Source: Eriocheir sinensis (taxonomy: Eukaryota; Arthropoda; Malacostraca; Decapoda; Varunidae). From it: 64,000 nucleotides of DNA. Location of the stretch: positions 5,226,482-5,290,481 of the forward strand of contig NC_066513.1 in NCBI RefSeq assembly GCF_024679095.1. The letters are read 5' to 3'. The notes under the pieces are model-generated. The model saw only the letters and a list, made by a program, of their open reading frames with translations, did not search any database and was not told where the DNA came from. Position numbers and translations under genes: made by a program. Every line of letters starts with the position of its first letter. The stretch's first letter is position 1. Shown here piece by piece: positions 22,845 through 34,066 of the stretch.

Positions 22845-23250
22845 TTTTTTTTTTTACAGCACAAAGAACAACTCAAGGGCAACAAAAAATATTATAAAAA
22901 AAGCCCGCTAACTCTTGCTTTCATATAGCGATAAGTAGGAGTGGCCAAAAGAGAGGTCAATTTCGGATGGAGAGGTGTCTTGGTACACTCTTCTTGAAAG
23001 AGGTCAAGTCATATGCAGGAGGAAATGCAGACGAATGAAGACTGTTCCAGAGTTTATCAGTGAAGGGGATGAAAGTGGAGATGCTGGCTAACTATTGCAT
23101 AAGGGGTTTGGACAGTAGTTGATAGCAAGGGCAGCAATACTGGCAGTGGAATTACAGGGTGGAAAACACTCTGTAGGAGGAGGAGGACAGGGCTAGACAG
23201 GAAGGGAAGCAACACAAACGGACTCTAAAGATGGAGGACACTTAGTAAGA
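22845..23250 (-). mobile_element. Family-3 LINE, 3' fragment
   Basis: The tail signature (poly-T on the plus strand, then GAACAACTCAAGGGCAACA, AAAAAAGCCCGCTA, GAGAGGTCAATTTCGG) matches the 3' ends at 6240 and 24850. Only the 3' UTR and last codons remain; the piece stops at about 23250. Confidence 0.8.
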
Positions 23251-23505
23251 GGAAAAGGGTTGATGAGAAATGATGTGTTTGCATGCGTTCCTTAAGGAAT
23301 AGTTTGAAAATATCATAGTTCTGTTGTATCAAACTGTTCATTATTTCAATTTCATCATTTATAATTTTTGTTTACTTGTTCAAGCTATATTTCTGTGTTC
23401 CTGGGCTTAGGCTTTTCATTCTGGGATATATTTTTTTCTTTTTAATTCTATGATTTTCAGAAGCTTGCTCTTGCCTTTACCTCTACAAAGAGAGTTGCAA
23501 CTCAC

Positions 23506-23532
23506 CTGCTCAGGCTGTCCATCTGTTGGCCG
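23506..23532 (-). CDS. RPTP exon j (probable, 5' boundary unresolved): D2, YWP-equivalent block
   Basis: The bases before a strong GTGAGT donor encode RPTDGQPEQ in the frame that joins in phase 0 to exon k, and sit where YWP plus a short loop is expected between exons i and k. The region just upstream on the minus strand is the first unit of a 32-bp minisatellite, which stays open in this frame but offers no AG in the right phase. The exon may have lost its acceptor, may use an acceptor in the repeat with a different intermediate exon, or may be skipped. Treat the start coordinate as approximate. Confidence 0.5.
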
Positions 23533-24062
23533 TGCACACACCACTTGGCACATGCACCAGCTGGTGCACACACCACTTGGCACATGCACCAGCTGGTGCA
23601 CACACCACTTGGCACATGCACCAGCTGGTGCACACACCACTTGGCACATGCACCAGCTGGTGCACACACAACTTGGCACATGCACCAGCTGGTGCACACA
23701 CACTGGCACATGCACCAGCTGGTGCACACACAACTTGGCACATGCACCAGCTGGTGCACACACAACTTGGCACATGCACCAGCTGGTGCACACACAACTT
23801 GGCACATGCACCAGCTGGTGCACACACAACTTGGCACATGCACCAGCTGGTGCACACACAACTTGGCACATGCACCAGCTGGTGCACACACCACTTGGCA
23901 CAAACACCAGCTGGTGCACACACCACTTGGCACATACACCAGCTGGTGCACACACCACTTGGCACAAACACCAGCTGGTGCACACACCACTTGGCACATG
24001 CACCAGCTGATGCACATACCACTGGCACACAAACCATTTGGCACATACACCATCTGGTGTAC
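23533..24062. repeat. Minisatellite A, 32-base unit with palindromic core
   Basis: About 16 units of CACACACCACTTGGCACATG plus CACCAGCTGGTG. The core CACCAGCTGGTG is a perfect palindrome. Units vary at two sites (CAC-CAC versus CACAAC, and CATG versus AAAC). Its left edge touches exon j with no spacer. All six frames are open in long stretches because 32 is not a multiple of 3 and the unit has no stop codons. Confidence 0.97.
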
Positions 24063-24094
24063 CAGTGAACCCTACACTATGGGCCGGACACTTG

Positions 24095-24838
24095 CCCCAT
24101 CCCTGTCATTAAGCCGCGAATTTTTAAAAATCAACCGCTTTGGTGCGAATCGCCATAACTCCCTTATATCTGTGGCTACAGAAACGTTTTTGGTATCAAT
24201 CGACGGATAAATGAAAGAGCTATATTTTGAAATAAGAGACTGGGCTCAAACACCGACTCAAAAGGGTAAATAATCGAATACTTTTGCAAAAAAACGACTG
24301 AAAAAAAAAATTAAGTTCCCAACCTTGAAACCCACTCTTTTTTTGAGAATTTCAAAAAATATATTTAACAAATACTTTAGCCCGAACAATGTGCTTTCCA
24401 ATATGATGCATACCATTTTCCTACTCCCAATAGTTTCGTCGCTAGAGCTCGAAACGTAAACCCTTTTGAGAGCGATTTTGACGAACTCCAGACACTTTGA
24501 CGTTTCTGTCCAGTGTGGCATTGCTATTGCCCCTAGAAGGCTGTAATTTAGTATGTAGCCCCTCCTGGCAATGTAAGTTAACCAGCTCCAAGGGTTTTGT
24601 GATAGCTCGATTTCAAGTTTGTCGTTGAGCCGTCAAAAAATAGCCTGTTTTCCGGCCATTTTGCCGCGATTTGGAAACGTTCTAGTTTTTTGCTTATAAC
24701 TTTTTATTTATTTATTGAGTGCTTTCCAATTTTATTTTCTGATTGTTAATCTGTATTAATAGACCTTTCATTTGCCACCAAGCATGCCTTCCTAGCTTCT
24801 GTAGTTTTTTTCTCGAGCTTGACCAGAATTCGTGACGA
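24095..24838. repeat. Left arm of a roughly 0.7-kb inverted repeat
   Basis: From GTCATTAAGCCGCGAATTTT to CTTGACCAGAATTCGTGACG this segment is the reverse complement of 27545 down to 26838. Anchors are TTTACGTTTCGAGC / GCTCGAAACGTAAA, AGCCTGTTTTC / GAAAACAGGCT, and GCTCGAGAAAAAAACTAC-type sequence. By eye it is about 85 percent identical. No coding motif is present. Confidence 0.85.
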
Positions 24839-24839
24839 A

Positions 24840-26650
24840 AGGGCACACAAAAAAAGAAAACAATAATAAAAAAAAAGCCCGCTACTCGCTGCTCCTAAAA
24901 AAGAAACAAAAGAGGTGTCCAAAAACAAGGTCAAATACGGGAGGAGAGATGTCCTGATACCCTCCTCTTGAAAGAGTTCAAGTCGTAGGCAGGAGGAAAT
25001 ACAGATGAAGGAAGATTGTTCCAGAGTTTACCAGCGTGAGAGATGAAAGAGTGAAGATGCTGGTTAACTCTTGCATAAGGGGTTTGGACAGTATAGGGAT
25101 GAGCATGAGTAGAAAGTCGAGTGCAGCGGGGCCGCGGGAGGGGGGGAGGCATGCAGTTAGCAAGTTCAGAAGAGCAGTCAGCGTGGAAATATCGATAGAC
25201 GATAGAAAGAGAGGCAACATTGCGGCGGAATTTAAGAGGTAGAAGACTATCAGTATGAGGAGGAGAGCTGATGAGACGAAGAGCCTTAGCCTCCACTCTG
25301 TCCAGAAGAGCTGTGTGAGTGGAGCCCCCCCACACATAAGATGCATACTCCATACGAGGGCGGACAATGCCCCTGTATATGGACAGCAACTGTGCAGGGG
25401 AGAAGAACTGGCGGAGACGGTACAGATCGCCCAGCCTCGAGGAAGCTGATTTAGTAAGAGATGAGATATGAAGTTTCCAGTTGAGATTTTGAGTTAAGGA
25501 TAGACCGAGGATGTTTAGTGTTGAGGAAGGTGATAGCTGGGTGTTGTCAAAGAATAGGGGATAATTGTTTGGAAGATTGTGTCGAGTGGATAGGTGGAGA
25601 AACTGTGTTTTTGAGGCGTTGAAGGACACCAGGTTCCTCTTGCCCCAATCGGAAATAATAGTAAGGTCTGAGGCTAAGCGTTCTGCAGCCTCCAGCCTTG
25701 AGTCGTTAAGTTCCTGAAGGGTGGGTCTTCTCTTAATAGAAATTGAGTAATGCAGAGTGGAATCATCGGCGTAGGAATGGATAGGACAGTTCGTTTTGGA
25801 AAGAAGATCATCAATGAACAACAGAAAGAAAGTGGAAGATAGGACAGAACCCTGTGGGACACCACTGTTAATAGGTTTAGGGGAAGAACAGTGACCGTCT
25901 ACCACAGCAGAAATAGAACGGTCAGAAAGGAAACTGGAGATAAAGGTACAGAGAGAAGGATAGAAACCGTAGGAGAGTAGTTTGGAAAGCAAAGATTTAT
26001 GCCAGACCCTATCAAAATCTGTTGATATGTCCAGCGCAATAGCAAAGGTTTCACCGAAACGGCTAAGAGAGGATGACCAAGAGTCAGTTAAGAAAGCTAG
26101 TAGATCACCAGTAGAACGCCCCTTGCGGAACCCATACTGGCGATCAGATAGAAGGTCAAAAGTGGAAAGGTGCTTTTGAATCTTCCGGTTAAGGATTGGT
26201 TCAAAAGCTTTAGATAAACAAGAAAGTAAAGCTATAGGACGGTAGTTTGAGGGATTGGAACGGTCACCCTTCTTAGGCACAGGCTGTATGAAGGCATACT
26301 TCCAGCAGGAAGGAAAGGTAGATGTTGACAGGCAGAGGCGAAAGAGTTTGACCAGGCAGGGTGACAGCACGGAGGCACAGTTTTTTAGGACAATAGGAGG
26401 CACTCCATCAGGTCCATAAGCCTTCTGAGGATTGAGGCCAGAGAGGGCATAGAAAACATCATTTTGAAGAATCTTTATAACAGGCATAAAGGAGTCAGAG
26501 GGGGTATGAGTAGGAGGAATATGCCCAGAATCGTCCAGAGTGGAGTTTTTAGAAAAAGTTTGAGAGAAGAGTTCAGCCTTAGAGATAGATGAGACGGCAG
26601 TGTTGCCGTCAGGACTGAGGAGTGGAGGGAAAGATGAAGAAGTTGTTGAT
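24840..26650 (-). mobile_element. Family-3 LINE, 5'-truncated, best preserved copy
   Basis: It sits between the two inverted arms with its A-rich 3' end at 24840 (AATAATAAAAAAAAAGCCCG on the minus strand equivalent). The 5' break, at about 26650, is in the linker before the RT domain. The sequence is close to the copy at 6215-7705. Confidence 0.9.
24931..26487 (-). pseudogene. Reverse transcriptase of family-3 LINE, 518 codons open
   Basis: The longest intact open frame in the window. Blocks in order are LNPQKAYGPDGVPPIVLKN, FIQPVPKKGDRSNPSNYRPI, ALDISTDFDRVWHKSL (Lys-Ala of the usual KAFD is Thr-Asp here), [58 protein letters not shown] and AGKLWNNLPSSVFPPAYDLN, then a stop. The RT core is complete but the endonuclease is lost by truncation; the frame continues upstream to about 26640. 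It is a Jockey/CR1-group element. Confidence 0.92.
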
Positions 26651-26837
26651 TTATATAGTGAAATGATTACATAAAAGGAGTAGCTTTTTATGTAGATATT
26701 TTAAAATGACTTTAATAGAAGATATATAGAAATATTGAAGTGTCCATACATGAATTTTTATACGGATATATTAATTGTTTTTGTGGCGTCAGGAAGATTT
26801 TTCGTCGCGGCGCGTGAAATGAGTCAGATTCGGAGAA

Positions 26838-27545
26838 TTTTCGTCGTGAAGTATGTTCAAGCTCGAGCAAAAACTACTGAAGCTAGTAAGTCGTGCTTGG
26901 TGGCAAATGAAAGCTCTATTATTACAGATTAATAATCAAAATTGGAAAGCATTAAATAAAAAAAATAAAAAATCATAAGCAAAAAACTAGGACGTGTCCA
27001 AATCGCGGCATAAGGGACGAAAACAGGCTATTTTGTGACGGCTCGACGACAAACTTAAAACCGAGCTATCAAAATACCCTTCGTGCTGGTCAAACTACAT
27101 CGCCAAGAGAGGCTACATGCCAAATTACAGCCTTCTAGAGGCAATAGCAATGTCACATTAGACAAAAACGGCAAAGTGTCTGGTGTTCGTCAAAATCGCT
27201 TTCAAAAGGGTTTACGTTTCGAGCTCTAGCGACGAAACAACTGGGAGTAGGGAAGTGGTATGCATCATATGGGAAAGCACATTGATGGGGCTAAATTATT
27301 TGTTAAATACGTTTTTTGAAATTCTCAAAATATGAGTGGGTTTCAAGTTTTTTTTGGCGAATTTATTCGATTTTTTACCCTTTCGAGTCGCTTTTTGAGC
27401 TCGGTCGCTTATTATAGAACATAGCCCTTTTATTTTGCCGTCAACTGATACCAAACACATTTATGTAGCCCCATAAATAAGGGGGTTATGGCGATTTGCA
27501 CCAAAACGGTTGATTTTCCAAAATTCGCGGCTTAATGACAAGGGC
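26838..27545. repeat. Right arm of a roughly 0.7-kb inverted repeat
   Basis: This is the reverse complement of 24095-24838; it ends ATTCGCGGCTTAATGACAAG, next to minisatellite B. Between the LINE and this arm, 26651-26837, lies AT-rich sequence with no match in the other arm. Confidence 0.85.
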
Positions 27546-27589
27546 GCCGCAAAATCAAGAGTCCGCCGTCCATTACTTGGGATGTCACT

Positions 27590-28080
27590 GGGTGCACCCA
27601 CCACTCGGGACATACACCAGCTGGTGCACCCACAACTCGGGACATACATCAGCTGGTGCACACACCACTTGACACATATACCAGCTGGTGCACACACCAC
27701 TTGGCACATACACCAGCTGGTGCACACACCACTTGGCACATACAGGAGTTGGTGCACACACCACTTGGCACATGCAGCAGCTGGTGCACACCCCACTTGA
27801 CACATACACCAGCTGGTGCACACCCCACTTGACACATACACCAGCTGGTGCACACCCCACTTGACACATACACCAGCTGGTGCACACACCACTTGACACA
27901 CACCATCTGGTGCACACACCACTTGGCACATACAGGAGTTGGTGCACACACCACTTGACACATACACCTGCTGGTGCACACCCCACTTGACACACACTAT
28001 CTGGTGTACACATCACATGGCACATACACCAGTTGGTGCACACACCACTTGACACATACACCAGCTGGTGCACACATCAC
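27590..28080. repeat. Minisatellite B, 30-32-base unit
   Basis: About 15 units of CACACACCACTTGGCACATA plus CACCAGCTGGTG and variants with CCCCACTTGACAC. It has the same unit and same orientation as minisatellite A, although the flanking arms are inverted. Confidence 0.95.
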
Positions 28081-29022
28081 ATGGCACATTCACCACCTGG
28101 CGCACACAACATCTAGTGCACACAACACCTGATATACACACAACACCTGCTGCACACACAGCACCTGGTATACACACAACACCTGCTGCACACACAGCAC
28201 CTGGTATACACACAACACCTGCTGCACACACAGCACCTGGTATACACACAATACCTGGTGCACACAAAACCTGGTGCACACAACATCTCGTGCACACACA
28301 GCACCTGGTATACACACAACACCTAGTGCACACAACACCTGGTGCACACACAACATCTGGTGCACACACAACACCTGGTGCACACAGCACCTGATCCACA
28401 CACAGCACCTTGTATACACAACACCTGGTGCACACACATTAGCTGGTGAACAGAACACCTGGTATACATACAACACCTGGTGCACACAACAGCTGGTGCA
28501 CACAACACCTGGTGCACAAACCACCTGGTGAACACACATCACCTGGTGAACAGAACACCTGATATACATACAGCACCCGGTGCACACATATCACCTGGTG
28601 AACAGAACACCTGATAAACACACAGCACCCGGTGCACACAACACCTGGTGCACAAACCACCTGGTGAACAGAACACCTGATAAACACACAGCACCCGGTG
28701 CACACAACACCTGGTGCACAAACCACCTGGTGAACAGAACACCTGGTATACACACAGCATCCGGTGCACACAACACCTGGTGCACACACATCACCCGGTG
28801 CACACAACACCTGATGCACGCAACACCTGGTGCACACAACACCTGGTGCACAAACCACCTGGTGAACAGAACACCTGGTATACACGCATCACCTGGTGCA
28901 CACAACACCTGGTGCACAAACCACCTGGTGCACACAACACCTGGTGCACATAACACCTGTTATACACACAACACCTGGTGCACACAACACCTGGTGAACA
29001 CACAACACCTGGTGCACACACT
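28080..29022. repeat. Minisatellite C, CACCTGGTGCACACAA-type
   Basis: About 50 short units of CACCTGGTGCACACAA with variants CACCTGGTATACACA and CACCTGGTGAACAGAA. Some are organised in higher-order blocks of about 36 bases (28130-28240) and about 65 bases (28590-28740). It runs up to the exon i donor. It shares the CTGGTGCACAC motif with minisatellites A and B, so it probably evolved from them. Confidence 0.95.
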
Positions 29023-29025
29023 CAC

Positions 29026-29145
29026 CATGTCACCGGCAGGGAAGTCGTGCATCATCAGCCACGCACCAATCTCCTTCTCGTGCACGAGACTCCACATCTT
29101 GGCCAGCGTGTGGGTCTGGGGATGCTCCCCTGCTATGTAGGCGTC
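29026..29145 (-). CDS. RPTP exon i: D2, AYIAGEHP / MW block
   Basis: This 120-base, phase 0-0 exon encodes 40 residues, DAYIAGEHPQTHTLAKMW then VHEKEIGAWLMMHDFPAGDM. It is the D2 counterpart of exon a (FIATQGP becomes YIAGEHP). The pyrimidine tract of the acceptor is the (CT)n side of a 70-base AG microsatellite. The donor GTGAGTGTGTGC opens directly into a minisatellite. Confidence 0.92.

Positions 29146-29148
<3 letters not shown>

Positions 29149-29220
<72 letters not shown>
29149..29220. repeat. (AG)n microsatellite forming the exon i acceptor tract
   Basis: About 36 AG units; on the gene strand it reads (CT)n and ends CTCTCTCTCAG at the exon i acceptor. Confidence 0.95.
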
Positions 29221-29225
<5 letters not shown>

Positions 29226-29343
29226 CATAGATTTACATAGAAAATCAGACCACACAGACTCCATGGTCCAGACTAGGTGGTCTGTTCTTAAATCTAAGTG
29301 ATTCTACATTAATCAGATGGCTCCAAAACGTTGCATTTCAACT

Positions 29344-30065
29344 CTAGTTAATATTTAGTTGAAGGAAGTGACGGTTGAGCTTGTTTTTAAAGGAGTCAAT
29401 CATGTTACACTGGACAACTGAAGGTGGGAGCTTATTCCATCCTCGCACCACAACGTTGGTGAAGAAAAATTTGGTGCAGTCTGAATTTACTTGTCTACAT
29501 TTGAGTTTTACGCCATTGTTCCTCGTACGCAAAGTGTCATTGATCATAAACAATTTTGATCCGTCTACATTCGTGAAACCATTAAGCATTTTAAAACATT
29601 CGATCAGTTTTCCTCGGAGGCGACGTTTCTCAAGAGAGAAAATGTTAAGGGTGGATAGCCTTTCTTCGTAGGATTTGTTGCGTAAGGAAGGGATCATTTT
29701 TGTTGCCCGACGCGGAACATCTAATTTAGCAATGTCCTTTGCATGGTGGGGAGACCAAAACTGTACCGCATATTCCAAGTGGGATCTTACTAAACTATTG
29801 TAGAGTGGAAGTATTACATCTTTATTCTTGAATAAAAAGTTTATTTTAACGAAGCCCAACATTATGTTTGCTTTATTTGCTGCATCGATGCATTGCTGTG
29901 AGAATTTGAGGTTTGACGCGATTTTGACCCCAAAGTCCTTAATGCATTGAACGCTTTTGAGTTTAACGCCGCGCATCTCGTAATCGAACTCCTTATTCCT
30001 TGTTCCAAGTTGAAGGACCTGGCACTTGTCTACGTTAAAGAGAGAGATTTTTACGTAAGTCAGGC
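29344..30065 (-). mobile_element. Family-4-related (CR1-like) LINE 3' end
   Basis: The minus strand is open for 210 codons: [57 protein letters not shown] and WNKLPPSVVQCNMIDSFK, with stop at 29344. It is the C-terminal domain of a CR1-group RT and is similar to 20859-21366 but not identical, so it is a sister family. It breaks upstream at about 30065. A short related segment (AGACTCTATGGTCCAGGCTT) repeats on both sides at 29250 and 30070. Confidence 0.85.
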
Positions 30066-31295
30066 TGCACAGACTCTATGGTCCAGGCTTGGTGATCTGT
30101 CCTAAAACGACATCAAATGCCCACCAAAATGCTGCATTTCTGTTTTAGCGGATTTAACACATTGTTTGTGTCCTTATTTCCCTCCGGCTGTCACCGAGAA
30201 CCTGTGGTTTTAATCCAGTGCCATTCCAAAATACCGCAAGCCACCGAACTCATAGGAGGCGTGTGCTATCTCTGTGTCCAGCGCTCCTTGTTGAACTGAA
30301 GGTGGTGGAAGAAATAATTATATTACCAGTGCATTTGCATAAATAATTACATAAAGTAACATAAGTAGTGACTAAAATACATATACACACATACACAAAC
30401 ACACATTCCAAACACAAGATAAGGGAAGGGGAAGGGAAAAAAGCAGATAAGAGTGAGTAGGTGAGAGAGAGAGACCCAGAAACTCTCTCTCTCTCTCTCT
30501 CTCATCTCTACACCTACATACCTGCTTCCCGCCCCCACATACACACATAGGACAGAGCGTATACTCTATGAGCAGTTTATCAATGCAACATATGTCAGTG
30601 CATCAACATAAGAGCCTGAGTAGAACAGTTTTGTTCACTACACAGGCCTTTTGACAACCACACTTCATTTTTTATAAAGGTCATCAAGCACTCATTTATC
30701 AACATTGGATATGAGAGGTGACCGAGGTTGCGATAAAGGTCATTCTGTGCGCTTTCGAGTCGACACTTTGCTAAATCGGGCAGGGTTTAGGGGTGTTGGT
30801 GCTGACGAGCACTCACGGTCGCCACCCTTGGTATTTGCCAGCGCTGGTGAAGAATAGGCATTTAAAACAAGGACTTACTCACTAACACAGTCGCTCGGTG
30901 CAACTTCACCACGCGATCGTTGAATCAGGCAAATGGTTTCATAGGTCGGTATTGTCAGATGCTGCCACCCCTCACATAAATTAATTCAAAGTCCAAAAAG
31001 GAGATCAATCGGATTGTAATGGGTGCTTTTGTAGGTTAATGGCACAAAATAATGATCAAACTGCCAGATGGGTCTTAAAACTACCCCTGAAAATGCCCCC
31101 AAAACTCCTAACGAAGCCTTCTCAAATAACATTATATGTGACTTTGGGTGCCAAAATGTTTAATAATATTATGACCCATAGTATGGCCCAAGTTTCTCTA
31201 TTGTTTTTTTTTCTTTATGGCAAGCACTCAAGCACTTTAAATATACTGGCCATTATTTCCTGTACTGTTTTGAGGAGGTTGGTATCCTTACGCAC
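30066..31295. other. Intronic, mostly no recognised feature
   Basis: An (AC)-rich stretch at 30380-30405 and an AG/CT pair at 30460-30502 are the only repeats. No coding motif is visible until exon h. Confidence 0.5.
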
Positions 31296-31387
31296 CTTCA
31301 TGTCAGCACCGTTGATCCTGACAACATTTAGGTAGCGAGACTCCAGCCCAGAGGTCAGCGATGGCACGAACAGGAGGCGGCAGTCAG
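31296..31387 (-). CDS. RPTP exon h: D2, YLNVVRING block
   Basis: This 92-base exon completes an Ala codon and then encodes DCRLLFVPSL and SRYLNVVRINGADMK, ending in phase 0 at a GTGCGTAAG donor. It corresponds to the RV.L...DYINA..I.G region of a PTP domain, with Asp-Tyr-Ile-Asn-Ala replaced by RYLNV. The acceptor is CTTCCCGCCACCAG. The intron upstream is more than 12 kb and carries several LINEs and SINEs. Confidence 0.92.
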
Positions 31388-31580
31388 CTGGTGGCGGGAA
31401 GGACACAGGAATGGCATAAGTCAGTTAAATGGTCTGGGTGTGTGGTGGTGATGGGTGGTGACGGGACTAGTGGTAACGTGTGGTGGTGGTGGCGGGTGGT
31501 AGAGGTGGTGTATGGTAGGTTGACATGATAGTGGTGTTAGGTGGGAGTGCATGTGTGTGGTAATGTGTATGTGTAGGGGG
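31388..31580. repeat. GGTGGT-rich imperfect tandem region
   Basis: Upstream of exon h the plus strand has about 130 bases of GTGGTGGTGGCGGGTGGTAG-like repeats. On the gene strand this is CCACCA-rich and may help as a pyrimidine-rich approach to the acceptor. Confidence 0.6.
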
Positions 31581-31583
31581 GTA

Positions 31584-31587
<4 letters not shown>

Positions 31588-31632
<45 letters not shown>
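31588..31632. repeat. (GT)n microsatellite
   Basis: About 22 GT units directly followed by the reverse complement of a family-2 LINE tail. Confidence 0.92.
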
Positions 31633-31636
<4 letters not shown>

Positions 31637-31705
31637 ACCTATTTGTATTTACCTATTTTTGGAGTCTACCGGGCCTGAGCTAAGCTCTCATAGTCCCGTC
31701 TTCAT
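31633..31705 (-). mobile_element. Family-2 LINE 3' tail
   Basis: TTTACCTATTTGTATTTACC then GGGCCTGAGCTAAGCTCTCA is the reverse complement of the family-2 3' end (GAGCTCAGGCCC..GGTAAATACAAATAGGTAAA). Only the last 70 bases are present. Confidence 0.8.
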
Positions 31706-31716
31706 ATCTGTATTCA

Positions 31717-31719
<3 letters not shown>

Positions 31720-31760
<41 letters not shown>
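31720..31760. repeat. (GT)n microsatellite
   Basis: About 20 GT units on the other side of the LINE tail. Just after it, ACCGTATTTTCCGGCGTAAA at 31768 resembles a known type of MITE end. Confidence 0.9.
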
Positions 31761-31761
<1 letters not shown>

Positions 31762-31809
31762 CTGATTACCGTATTTTCCGGCGTAAAACGCGCATCTTTT
31801 TCTTCTGCT

Positions 31810-34066
31810 TACTCTGTCAAACTGTTCCCTCCGTTGGGCTCCTCCAATCACAAACTTATTTATGTATCCTGTCCTTTCGCTCCTGCACAGCCTCTGGACC
31901 CACCGAAGAAGCGATTCTTCTGGCATTTTGTTTCTGCTCGGTGGGACGACCTGAGGATGTACTACTCCGATTTCCCGTGGAATGATTGCTGCTTCAAGGA
32001 GAGAGACCCCTCGTCTGTGTGTGCCAGCGCATCACAGAGGTGATTGTCTGTGAAATGGAGGCACACATTCCACGTAATTTCTCTACTCATCATGTTAAGA
32101 CGCCTTGGTTTTAATCACGCTTGTATTCGTGCTATCAAAGATAGAGAGGCAGCTCACAAAAGGTACCAGAGCATTTGCACTCCTGCTAATCATCACCTTT
32201 ACATTTCTGCCCGGAATCGTGCCAACTCTATTCTTCGACTTACCAAAATCTCTTTCATCCATAAGAAATATCAAAACCTTGCTTTTTGTTAATTATTCCA
32301 GTGACTTCTGGCACTTAGCCAAAAGCATCTCTTCCAATTTCACTTCTTCTTCTTCCCCTCATCTCCTAAACCCTGACGGCAGCACCGCCGTCCCATCTAG
32401 TATCTCTAAGGCTGAACTCTTCGCTTAAACTTTCTGTAAAAAAAATCCACTCTGGACGATTCTAGGCATATTCCTTCTACTAATCCCCCTCTGATTCAGT
32501 TATGCCTGTTATTAATATCCTAAGACATGATGTTGTCTATGCCCTCTCTGGCCTCACTATCAGAAGGCTTATGAACCTGATGGAGTGCCTCCTCCTTAAA
32601 ATCTGTGCTTCCGTGCTGACACCCTACCTGGTCAAACTCTTTCGTCTCTGCCTATCAACATCTACCTTTCCTTCTTGATAGCTTTACTTTCCTGACTATC
32701 TAAAGCTTTTGAATCAATCCTTAACTGAAGTATTCAAACACACCTTTCCACTTCTGACCTATCTTATCGCCAGTATGGGTTCCATAAGGGGCGTTCTACT
32801 GACGATCTTCTTGCTTTCTTAACTATTGCTCATCTTCTCTTAGCCATTTCGGTGAAACTTTTTCAGTTGCGCTAGACATATCAAAAGCGTTTTATAGGGT
32901 CTGGAGCAAATCTTTGCTTTCCAAACTACCCTGCTACGGTTTCTATCCTTCTATCTGTACCTTTATCTCCAGTTTCCTCTCTGACCGATCTGTCACTGCT
33001 ATAGTAGACGGTCACTGTTCTTCCTTTTAACCGATCGACAATGGTGTTCCTCAGGGCTCTGTTCTATCTCCCACTCTCTTTCTGTTGTTCATTGATGATC
33101 TTCATTCCAAAGCGATGACTCTACTCTGCATTTCTTAACTTCTTTTGATTGAAGGCCAACTCAACAGGAACTTGACGATTCCAGGCTGGAGGCTGCAGAA
33201 CGCTTAACCTTAGACCTTACTATCATTTCTGATTGGAGCAAGAAAAACCTGGTGTCGTTCAACGCCTCAAAACTCAATTTCTACACCTATCAACTCAACA
33301 CAATCTTCCAAACACATATCCCCTATTATTCGACAACACTCAGCTGTCACCTTCTCCTATACTAAACATCCTCGGTCTATCCTTAACTCAAAATCTCAAG
33401 TAAAAACGCCATATCTCCTCTCTCACTAAATCAGCTTCCTCGAGGTTAGGCGTTTTGTATCGTCTCCCCCAGTTTTTTTTCTCGCCCGCACAGATGCTGT
33501 CCATATACAGGGGCCTTGTCAGCCCTCGTATGAAGTATGCATCTCACGTCTGGGGGTGCTCCGCTCACACAGCTCTCTTGGTAAAAGTACAGTCAAAGGC
33601 TCTTCGTCTCAGTAACTCCCCTCCTCATACTGACAGCCTTATACCTCTTAAATTCAGCCGCCATGTTGCCTCTCTTTCTATCTTCTATCGATATTTTCAA
33701 TCTGACTGCTCTTCTAAACTTGGTAGCTGCATGCCTCCCCCCTCCCGCGGCCTCGCTGCAATCGACTTTCTACTCTAGCTCATTCCTATACTGTCCAAAT
33801 CTCTTATGCAAGAGTTAACCAGCATCTTCACTCTTTCATGCCTTACTCTGGTAAACTCTGGAACAGCCTTACTTCGTCTGCATTTCCTCCTGCCTATGAC
33901 CTGACCTCCTTCAAGAAGAGAGTATCAAAACACCTCTCCTTCCGAAATTTACTTCTATTTTGGCCACTCTTTACTTTTGTCTATTATGGGAGCGGTCAGT
34001 AGCGGGCATTTCTTTCTACTCTTTCTGTTGCCCTTGAGCCGTCGCCTTTGTTGTGAGAAAAAAAAA
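31810..34066 (+). mobile_element. Family-3 LINE copy, decayed
   Basis: It starts in the late endonuclease domain (LGSSNHKLIYVSC, SARWDDLRMYYSDFPWND). It then follows the RT order through RYGFHKGRSTDDLLAF-like sequence, [20 protein letters not shown] sequence at 33045 and SPRMKYASHVWGCSAH, to an A-rich tail at 34060. Many stops and indels are present. Confidence 0.85.

Noticed and set aside
23533..24062. CRISPR-like regular array
   Set aside because: Units are contiguous with no unique spacers, and the window is eukaryotic.
23410..24210. Long open frames of 180-220 codons on both strands (Cys/Trp/His-rich repeats)
   Set aside because: They are translations of the stop-free 32-bp minisatellite A in several frames, not a protein family.
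27460..29140. Multiple overlapping open frames of 80-190 codons rich in Cys, Val, His and Thr
   Set aside because: Products of minisatellites B and C read in all frames; exon i is the only supported coding part in this stretch.
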